Shown here piece after piece: positions 56,663 to 64,000 of a stretch of DNA of 64,000 nt. Positions within the stretch are counted from its first letter, which is position 1, and every line of letters starts with the position of its first letter. Both the position numbers and the translations under genes were made by a program. The notes under the pieces were generated by a model that saw nothing but the letters and a program-made list of their open reading frames with translations, was not told the DNA's origin and did not search any database. The stretch is from Chrysophaeum taylorii (lineage: Eukaryota > Sar > Pelagophyceae > Pelagomonadales > Pelagomonadaceae), in NCBI GenBank assembly GCA_029834535.1, contig JAQMWT010000033.1, positions 39,658 to 103,657 on the forward strand, in the 5' to 3' direction.

Positions 56663-58658
56663 GTGTCGCTCATGTCTTTTTCTTGGCACTCCCGTGGCCG
56701 TGGCCGTGGCATCTCTCCAGTCGTTCGAAGGACAATTCCACGCTCGCTTTCCACGGCCGAGCCTTCTCCCAAGTTGTCTCAAAAGCGACAACCCAAAACC
56801 ACTGTCACTCCTGCTACCTCCCAGGCTGCTACTGTCTCACCGACACCAGCTGAACATATTTTACAACAATCCCTAACACTCCAGGATGGCCTCAACATGG
56901 ATTTTGCCCTGATTGAACGAGGAATCTCTCTCTCTGAGAACTTCCGTACCCCTGCCACTCCCTTTCTCTCTTCTTTTATGCGAGCGGAAATCTCTACGGC
57001 ACTCAACTCGATCTATGAGTCTGCTGACTTTTCACTGTTTGTGGAACTAACAACATTCATATCCATGCGCCTACCCATTACTACATTTTGGGAAGCTGCT
57101 CCTGCTATTGCTTCTATTGGCTGCTACAGAGGCCCCAAACGTGAGCGTTTCATTCTGTCATCCTACTGTACGTAATGCCTCAACGATTTGGGACAACCTA
57201 CATTTCTTGCCTCCACCACATATAATTCGAAGTCACAAGCACCTCGTGAACTCCCCACTGAAGTGCTGAGTCACCTCAACACAGATGACCATAAGAAGAA
57301 TGGTCACATCCCCATCTCAACTATCACCATAAACATTTGTTGCGCTTGTCACAACACCGATCAGGTGCCCATACAACCTATCGTATGTGCACGTAATGCT
57401 ACTTCCTTCCAACCCTCCTGTGATGGGTGCTCAGCTGGTCATATACGCGCAACCATCATACGCACCTATCATTTGCCAAAGGAGCTACATACTCTCTTGA
57501 CTAGCAGTCTAACGCAACATCCGTCACTTGCTCATTTAGTCTTATCAGTAACCGATGCAGCCACAGACTCCACCACTCAACTGCCATTCGCACTGGATCT
57601 TCGGCTTATTACTCAGATGCACCTGGAGCATCTTAACTTTCTTGTAACTCTCGTGCGAACACAGGCTCGTAAAACTCAGGCTATGTTCAAACCCACCAAA
57701 TACCACCATGTGATTAATACTTTTGTCCAATCGTGGGCACAACATCTTGACGACTACGTATCATCCTCAGATGATACAAAGCCGCCATCACTCCTGGATG
57801 TAATGTTCGGCCCCACCTATACTCCGGCAGAACATCAAGACTTTCTGCACTTTCTAAACGCGAAATACCCCCTACTTGCACAGCATGTGTTGACCGAAAC
57901 GTCATTAAACTACTCACTCCCCACATCAGAACCTACTCTGGAAATGTCTTCGCCATCGACACACCCTGCTCCTTCTGCCTCGCCTGATGATGTCGATGCC
58001 TTACATCAAAAAATCGAGCTACTCCAGGAAACTCTTCGCCTACATATTCGCAAAGTCAACACCCTCAGTGCTGAGAATCTATCTCTGCGCACAGATCTGC
58101 AGGCTGCCATTACTTCAATTACCTCCCTGAAGAACCGGCTCTTTCCTCCTACAGCCAATGTACACGTGTTGCTCGTAACACTGTTCAAGATCACAGAGCT
58201 GCTGTCTCGCTTAACTCTTACAGCTCATGACCAATATGCCGCCAACCACTCCTCCCCGGACGATCACCTCCATCATCTGCGTGATAATTTGCTCTCGTGT
58301 ATTCAAAGCATTCCCTTCGCATGTGAATCGGAAGACTCTTCTATCTTCTCGGATCCGTTCGCTGAGTCCAACTTCTTGGAAAACCAACTGGACACCCGAC
58401 AAACTTGACTCGCTGGTGCCATCCATACTGAATGCTTCTTTACTTGCACTCACGTTTCGTATGGTACCACACCATTCTGCTATTGGTGTTCACCACCTGA
58501 CAGCAGAAGCTGACGAAGAAGATACCGATACCCTCGAACCAGTAACGATGCCCACCACCTCAGATAGCCGCAACACACTGTCTGTTGTACCTGTGTTTCG
58601 TAATGCTCTGTTAAAAAGCGTCAAGTCGACTCTCAACTCCACCAAGTCCAAGTCCTAA
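56663..58658 (+). pseudogene. Element A ORF3, unknown, in the env position
   Basis: Frame from ATG 56,663 (a second Met at 56,672, MSFSWHSRGRGRG). It runs 170 codons to a single TAA (57,173-57,175), stays open in the same frame to 58,408, then shifts to a frame ending at 58,658. The N-terminus is basic with RGRGRG, followed by a helical region. At about 57,350 CCACHNTDQ and CDGCSAGH give two C-x-x-C pairs. A SLNY motif lies at 57,893. A clear coiled coil (HQKIELLQETLRLHIRKVNT) follows near 58,005. There is no signal peptide or membrane segment, so an envelope function is unlikely. About 660 residues in all. Function unknown. Confidence 0.55.
57893..57913 (+). other. TETSLNY motif inside ORF3
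   Basis: Codons ACC GAA ACG TCA TTA AAC TAC, in the ORF3 frame, just before a Pro/Ser-rich linker and the coiled coil. Confidence 0.6.
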
Positions 58659-58815
58659 GCCCTAAGACACCCTGCTATGCTCTTGATGCTTCTTATGTGA
58701 CCTCTGCGACCATCAAGACTGTATGCTCCTTTCCTTCTCTTTTTTTTTTTTCTGTCTTCATCATCATCTTTCTCAAGAGATACTCTTCAGTCGCACCTTG
58801 CGCTCAAGACATCTC

Positions 58816-58822
58816 GAGGGGG
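58816..58822 (+). promoter_or_regulatory. Element A polypurine tract
   Basis: GAGGGGG directly before the 3' LTR; plus-strand primer site by position. Confidence 0.8.
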
Positions 58823-59136
58823 TGCTGAGAAATCTGCTGCCTCTTCCCCTTATCCGTCCGTTGAGAACGTGATCTCTTCCTTACCCTTCTTCGTCCTTTT
58901 TACACAATCAAATAGTCCTCTGATTTGTGCCTACGCTCATCATCATGGTCTAGCGCGTCCCGAGGTATGTAGCACTATACACTTTACCTTTCTCGTGTAG
59001 TTCTAGATGCCGCCTGTCGTGTTCTGAGGATATAGGGAACATACCTTTTCATTCCCCGAATTAAATACTTCCAGACGTTCATGATGAGACGGGATGGTTT
59101 CCCAGGTGACTTACCACTGCTTGCTAATGCTCTGCA
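58823..59136 (+). repeat. Element A 3' LTR
   Basis: 314 bp, TGCTGAGAAATC to GCTCTGCA, followed by GTTAC. Confidence 0.95.
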
Positions 59137-59141
59137 GTTAC

Positions 59142-59692
59142 TAGACTCTCTAGAAGCTCTGTATTGTGGACTATCTATCATATGAGGGCCACTTTCTCTT
59201 GTTGTACTGGCAGTGCCTCTTACTCTTGCTATCAGTGGATGACCCCTCACTTAGTATCTTTGCTCCCGTGATAGGCTTTGTGCCTGCCACGTACGATCAT
59301 CTACAGTGTTTGAAGGTACAGTCTGACCCCACAACGTTGAGACAGGCATGAAAACTGTCGGCGGCGCTCAACTCGAAGTGGTGTTGTATCAACCTGGTAG
59401 CCACCATGCTCCGTACAATGGTGCTAGTATCATCTATAACCATAAAGTTGTACACTTCACTGTGCCTGTACTGAAACAACGTCATGACCAAAGAAGATTG
59501 TAAGGTCATAGGTGGTTTCTCATCATAGGCCACCCTGTATGCTATGCACGTGGACACCAATGTGGAAAAAATCTGGTCCCGGGCATAGTGTGGCAATGTC
59601 TCTGACCTGCCCTCTCTGCTGGACACCGTCGGTATAACCACCACTCTTCTGACACCCTCATAACCCAGAGGTCCTTCGATCGGAACGAACAC
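59142..59692 (-). pseudogene. Element C cargo gene A: unknown
   Basis: Minus-strand frame of 131 codons from ATG 59,692 (FVPIEGPLGYEGVRRVVVIP), beginning almost at the primer site. It ends at a TGA near 59,297, but protein-like sequence continues in another frame (ITGAKILSEGSSTDSKSK). Its continuation across the element A insertion, at 46,975 and below, does not stay open. Not related to any copia Gag I know. The region shares the base composition of the other cargo genes. Confidence 0.35.
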
Positions 59693-59701
59693 CTGCTACC
59701 A
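59687..59701 (-). promoter_or_regulatory. Element C primer-binding site
   Basis: Minus strand TGGTAGCAGGTGTTC begins where the LTR ends; the first nine bases complement the 3' end of initiator tRNA-Met. Confidence 0.65.
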
Positions 59702-59810
59702 TGTTGATGATGGAATGATGATTGGGCAGGTAAGGGGTAAGTACCGTCATGTTCCGTTACATGATGGTACCGGACACACAGTCCGATGTACCGGAACCAA
59801 TCTACCAACA
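59702..59810 (-). repeat. Element C LTR (5' on minus strand)
   Basis: 109 bp; same termini as the copy at 41,921-42,016. Confidence 0.8.
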
Positions 59811-59815
59811 GTACC

Positions 59816-60149
59816 AAGGGGGTATTTTGGTGACCGTTGAAAATAAGAGAAGTATTGAGAAGTTTAAAGAAAGATTTTGTTGCTGAGTCATTCCGACACA
59901 GAACACGGACTCGGCGCCGCGACCAAGGGGCACGAAGCGCAGCAATCTCTAGAAGATTGGATTCATTTGCCCTTTTCCTTTACGGGCTAATTGTGGGCCC
60001 TTTCGGCTAGAGAACTCGGTTTTGGGAACCTTGTCGTTCGCGACACGATGCCGAAAAAGATGATAAATGACGCGCTGTTGATTTTCACCCTGATTGTACA
60101 TTCAACCTTCAAGTCTCTCATAGCGCCATAATTTTCGCAACGGTGCCTT
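59816..60149. other. Intergenic, nothing recognised
   Basis: May hold the 5' LTR or leader of element B; I could not define either. Confidence 0.3.
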
Positions 60150-60330
60150 CTGAACCCGCTCCTTGTGTGAAGGAATCGGTCCTCCCGGCGTAGGTTGGCA
60201 CCTGTTCGCCTCCCGAACGGGCCGGTTGGCAGCCGGAACGTTCACAGCGGGACGAGGGATGGCCGGGGGATCGCGGAAGGAAGTTGACGACGAAGTTGAC
60301 CGTGAGTCCGAATGTCCGCGGTCTCAAAAA
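60150..60330 (+). mobile_element. SINE, 5' part only
   Basis: Shares CCTCCCGGCGTAGGTTGGC and the following 150 bp with the minus-strand copy at 41,230-41,410, then loses similarity before the element B Gag. The 3' tail is absent. Confidence 0.65.
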
Positions 60331-60455
60331 CGAGGCGAAGATAGTTCACGTACGGCCGGGGTCTCATCAAGGCACTCCGAAAATTTCACATACCCACGAA
60401 GATATGGTACTCCCGCGCTCAAGACCGTGGCAACTGGCGCCGACAGACCATCTAC

Positions 60456-63400
60456 GTGCCCTCCGACTGCCCGGCGACTCTGATTGCACGCGCCACCTTA
60501 CAAATTGAGATGCTTCGCAGGCATATGACAAGCCCTCATGTGGATGCGTTTTTCTTGTATGATTCTTATGACTCATATACACGAAAAATAGTCCCAGAAT
60601 ATGACCGACTTCTCGAACACGAAGTTGATATCATTTTCGCTCAATGGAAAGCTGAAAAGAATTGCAGTTACCCAATGAAGATGCCCTGCCTGATCATCTC
60701 AAGACTTGGCACGTAAACTCTTCCCATCAACTATCAGTTGATGCACGAAATAATCTCGAACGACTTTTCTATCAAGAGTCGTATAATCTTTTTCGACCCG
60801 AATTAAATGAGGATGTTAGGCGTGTCCTCACTTTATTAGATACCCGATTCCCTAAATCAATTGTGTATGACTCATCTCTAACATATCCATCACAGGTCTC
60901 TCTAATGCCGATTGGATTAAACATTGCGAAACTTACGCCGGTTTCCAGTACGCGTTCTTCAACCTATAATCTCAAGAACGCCCTGCCCTCGCCATGTGGC
61001 CGCAGTTAAAGAAGATTTATGCGTTTACTGCACACCCTAATAAATTACGTGCAGTAATGCTTTTAGCTTACCACTACTATGAGACAGTGTCATGTACAGA
61101 TGTCACTGAACTTAAATCTCAGTTTAATCGAATGTCCTTAAATGTTAATTGGTATGCTCATGGCCCTCTCTGGCGCGCCTCGACTACGCTCCCCTGCGCT
61201 CAGAAAGCACGCGCTTCGGATTCCGGCGCCAGTGGTGCTCGAAAGTGCTCGACATCTTCGGCTTGGGCCGTGGGTCACATGACAACGCGACCGACGACGC
61301 ACCGACCGACGCCACGGACGAGGTACTCGACGCCGACCAGGGCTCGCCGTCCTCGCCGTACTCCCGCCTTGCGCGGGCGGCGGCCTCGGCCTCTGACGCC
61401 TTACTGCCGAAGACCCGACGCCTCCGACCCGGATGGTTTGAGGACGCGGCGGAAGAGCTCCAGCCTCTGATCGAGCGACGCAACTCCCTCCACGCGTTTG
61501 TGCTCTCGCTCGGTGCCCGGCGCCGTCTTCGCTCGGCGTCCACGATCCTCGACGACCTTCGGGCGATCAAGTCGCGGCTCGCGAAGGCCGTAGCACGGGC
61601 GAAAGAGCGATGGATTACTCGTCTGTGCGCCGGACTCAACGCGGGAAGCGAGTCGCTCGGCGGCACCTCGAAATACTGGAATACGGTCGGACGGCTCCGA
61701 CGCGGTCTCACGAAGACCACATTGGCTAGGCAGGTGCAGATGACGAAGGCCGACGGTAGCAGGTGCTCGTCGCCACAGGAGAACGCCGACGTGTTCAAGG
61801 CGCACTTCAAGCAGCTCTACAGTCGACAAGCTCGCTACGACTCCACCGTGATCAACGACGTTGACCAGTTGCCGATCCGTCCGGAACTCGGGGAACCACC
61901 GATGCAGGAGGAGATAAACGGGCCGTTGGTCAGCTGAACTGCACCGCGCCCGGCGAATCGGGCCTGCGCGCGGAGGTCTGGAAGGCGCTCGCCACCGACG
62001 CTCGCACGCTCCCGCTGTTGGAGCGTGTAGTCCTCGAGTTCTGGGAGTCCGAAGTCCAGCCGAGTGGGACGTAGGCCTCCTCGGGATTCTCCCCAAGAAG
62101 GGGGACCTCTCCCTGCCGGGCAACTACCGCGGGATCATGATGCTCGAGGTCGCGCAGAAGATCGTTTCGAACATCGTCCGTGCGCGACTCAACGTCATCT
62201 GCGAGGCCCTCGATCACGAGTCCCAATGTGGCTTCCGACCCGAGCGCGGTACGTCCGACGCCACCTTCTCGCTCAAGCTAGCGCTGAAGAAGCGGCGTGA
62301 GCACGGTCAGGACTCGTGGGTACTGTTCATCGATTTCGTTAAGGCGTTCGACCGCGTCCCGCGAGAGCTTCTCTGGGAGGTGCTCCTGAAGTTCGGCGTC
62401 CCGCCGAAGCTCGTCGCAGTCATCAAGGGCCTCCACCGAATCCAGGTCCACTTCTCGGTCAGCGGTGTCGTCGCCTCGGTTGACTCGATCATCGGCGTCA
62501 AGCAGGGCGACGTCCTGGGCCCCGTCCTGTTCGTGCTGTTCATGGCGGCACTGACGACGTCGTTTCGACGACGCCATGGCCGCGCCCCGTGTGTCTACCG
62601 TACGCGGAAAGACTTTCAGATGACGAACCGGGGTTGGTCCGCTCGCGGCGACGAGTTTCCTTCGATGAATCGGCGTACGCCGACGACGTTGCCTTTCTCT
62701 TCTGGGACCGCCACATCGCCGCCAGCGAGACACCGCGCCTCATCGAACACTGCGACGCCTGGGGCATGGAGGTGCATTGCGGCAACCGACACACGAAAGC
62801 GGCGTCCAAAACGGAGATGCTGTTCGTCGCTCGCCCGGCACACCTGTACGGCGACCCAAAGTCGTTCGACGACACGAACCTCTCGGACATCGAGCTCGGG
62901 CGCGGCCGCTTCATACCGGTCGTCGACCAGTTTAAGTACCTCGGCTCGGTCCTCTCGCGCGACTGCCGCGACGACTCAGACGTCGACGCGCGGATCAAGA
63001 AGGCGTCTCAGGCCTTCGGTGCCTTGCGGGACTGCATCTTCGCCTCGAAGTCCGTCTCTGCTCGCGCCAAGCGCCTCGTCTATGTCTCGCTCGTCCTGGC
63101 CATCCTCCTTCACGGTGCGGAATCGTGGTGCCTCACCGAGGTCCTGTTCCGCCGGCTGCGGTGTTTCCACGCGCAGTGCGCCCGCGTCATGTGTCGTGTG
63201 ACACACCTGGTTCCACCACATCTCAACGGAGATCCTGCTGCGGCGCCTCGGCCTCGAGTCCATCGACGTCTACGTCACGCGCCGCCAGCTCCGCTGGGCC
63301 GGTCACGTCGCCCGCATGCCCTTCTCCCGACTCCCTCGCAAGATGCTCTCGTCTTGGGTCCGCTCCAAGCGCCCACCGGGGGCTCCGCAGATGACGTACA

Positions 63401-64000
63401 GGAGGTCGCTCGCCAAGGCACTCCGGAAATGCGACATCCCCTTCAACTCGTGGCACGACCTCGCACAAGACCACGCGCAGTGGCGGTTCGCCATCCATGC
63501 ACTTTCATCCCTCGCCTCTACCCCAACTGTGTGATTTTTGCTCTGTGATCCTGGGCCGGCTACTACCGGCCCAGCCTGGCTCCCATGCCCGGGAGAGGTC
63601 CGAAGTTAGTTAGTTAGTTATGCTCATGTTTTGTTGAACAACTCCTGCTTTCAAAACTCAGGCAAATCAATTGAACCATGACGAAGCATCAATTCAATTT
63701 AATGATTCCATAATCTCTCTCAAAGCTCACGGAATAATCTATCGTCTCATATGCTAAGCACTTCTCGATTTAATCCCCCTTTTACTGATCACGAAAGCGC
63801 TATTTCCCAGTCTTATTGGAGTGGTGCAAACTCTACGAGACACGCTCCGGGAACACTCGACTCACGATCTGAAAATGTAAAGATAGTTTGATCCCCCATG
63901 ATGTTCGCCGTCATTGGAGTTCCGTAAAGATATATAATGAGACAAGTTTCATCTAACCGACGATTGGATAAACCCGCATCATGGATTCCATATATAACGG
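60456..64000 (+). pseudogene. Element B: Gag fragment of the element A lineage, interrupted by a LINE
   Basis: Pieces LQIEMLRRHMTSPHVDAFFL, DSYDSYTRKIVPEYDRLL, RPELNEDVRRVLTLLDTRF, PNKLRAVMLLAYHYYETVS and SLNVNWYAH align in order with element A Gag (47,950-48,640). After the LINE the similarity continues in a shifted frame (PAFKTQANQLNHDEASIQFN against element A LAFRQISYQLNQEETDLQFD). At least four frame changes. The divergence from element A is large, so it is a different subfamily. The rest of the element lies beyond the window. Confidence 0.8.
61163..63618 (+). mobile_element. 5'-truncated LINE with TATGCTCATG target duplication
   Basis: TATGCTCATG at 61,153-61,162 and 63,619-63,628. The 3' end is GAGAGGTCCGAAG and TTAG repeats. 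The inner frames are the region before RT (WFEDAAEELQPLIERRNSLH, KYWNTVGRLRRGLTKTTLAR), then RT motifs NYRGIMMLEVAQKIVSNIV, ALDHESQCGFRPERGTSDAT, DFVKAFDRVPRELLWEVLLK, GVKQGDVLGPVLFVLFMAA, and after a 1-base loss ESAYADDVAFLF (YADD near 62,673). The C-terminal part has KYLGSVLSRDCRDDSDVDAR, LLHGAESWCLTEVLFRRLR and LRWAGHVARMPFSRLPRKM. Breaks lie near 61,935, 62,060, 62,665 and 63,210. The endonuclease is lost by 5' truncation. The GSVL/HGAESW/GHVARM pattern is common in RTE/CR1-like non-LTR elements. Confidence 0.92.

Larger units (their letters stand above)
46981..59136 (+). mobile_element. Element A: 12.2-kb copia retrotransposon with methyltransferase-like domain and extra 3' ORF
   Basis: LTRs at 46,981-47,295 and 58,823-59,136, TG...CA ends, GTTAC duplicated at 46,976-46,980 and 59,137-59,141. 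PBS follows the 5' LTR; a GAGGGGG tract precedes the 3' LTR. Coding order: Gag, protease, C5-methyltransferase-like domain, unknown region, integrase, RT, RNase H, ORF3. This integrase-before-RT order defines Ty1/copia. It is more than twice the usual copia length of about 5 kb. Several frameshifts and in-frame stops make this copy inactive as read, yet the LTRs differ at only about five bases plus one indel, so it is young. It sits inside element C cargo. Confidence 0.92.
41921..59810 (-). mobile_element. Element C: short-LTR copia-type element carrying foreign genes
   Basis: Direct repeats of 96 and 109 bp at both ends begin TGTTG and end CAACA; GTACC flanks both sides (41,916-41,920 and 59,811-59,815). 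In the minus direction TGGTAGCAG, complementary to the 3' end of initiator tRNA-Met, follows the first LTR directly. A purine tract AGGGGACGG precedes the second. A decayed copia RT/RNase H sits near the 3' end (42,065-42,930). Without element A (12,161 bp including its duplication) the length is about 5.7 kb. Where Gag, protease, integrase and most of RT should be, there are about 4.6 kb of unrelated genes on both strands. The whole unit is dead. Confidence 0.75.

Noticed and set aside
56663-58408. ORF3 as an envelope protein
   Set aside because: No signal peptide, no membrane segment and no cysteine pattern of a fusion protein; position alone is not enough.
58984-59250. Minus-strand ORF of 88 codons
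   Set aside because: It lies mostly within the element A 3' LTR; the corresponding part of the 5' LTR shows it is not an independent gene.

Overview
The window looks like nuclear DNA of a eukaryote, most likely a unicellular alga. It has two tRNA-Ser genes with nuclear-type introns, LTR and non-LTR retrotransposons, very few intact genes, and 'LANTAWAFA' repeat proteins ending in a RAP domain, a type abundant in dinoflagellates, stramenopiles and haptophytes. I cannot choose among those groups from sequence alone.

Layout. 1-12,455 is a tandem array of about 108 copies of a 111-bp unit encoding the LANTAWAFA repeat, arranged in higher-order repeats and ending in a broken RAP domain. 16,663-18,640 and 36,992-40,374 are two arms of an inverted duplication; the second arm carries a TIR/TA-type DNA transposon that itself holds a SINE. 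19,340-21,631 is an intact RAP-domain gene related to the array. 22,294-23,178 is a sulfotransferase-like gene. 24,034-26,851 (Ty3/gypsy) and 29,167-30,676 (Ty1/copia) are retroelement remains. 32,196-33,341 encodes a WW-domain protein. Two tRNA-Ser(GCU) genes lie at 35,447-35,679.

The last third is a nest of retroelements. Element C (41,921-59,810, minus strand) has short LTRs of 96 and 109 bp, a GTACC target duplication, a methionine-type primer site and a decayed copia RT/RNase H. The rest of its interior is about 4.6 kb of unrecognised, partly convergent genes. Element A (46,981-59,136, plus strand) is inserted into that cargo with a GTTAC duplication. It is a 12.2-kb copia element with 315/314-bp LTRs that agree at about 98%. 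Its order is Gag, protease, a C5 cytosine methyltransferase-like domain, integrase, RT, RNase H, then an extra 3' ORF. A short motif encoding T-x-x-S-L-N-Y recurs at the domain boundaries and may mark polyprotein processing sites. Element B (60,456 to the window end) is a Gag fragment of the same lineage, cut by a 5'-truncated LINE (61,163-63,618) with a TATGCTCATG duplication.

LINE and SINE copies share the same 3' end (GAGGTCTGAAG followed by TTAG repeats), which suggests the LINE machinery moves the SINEs. Almost all retroelement ORFs carry frameshifts or stops, so the window is mainly a record of nested insertions around three plausible protein genes and two tRNA genes.
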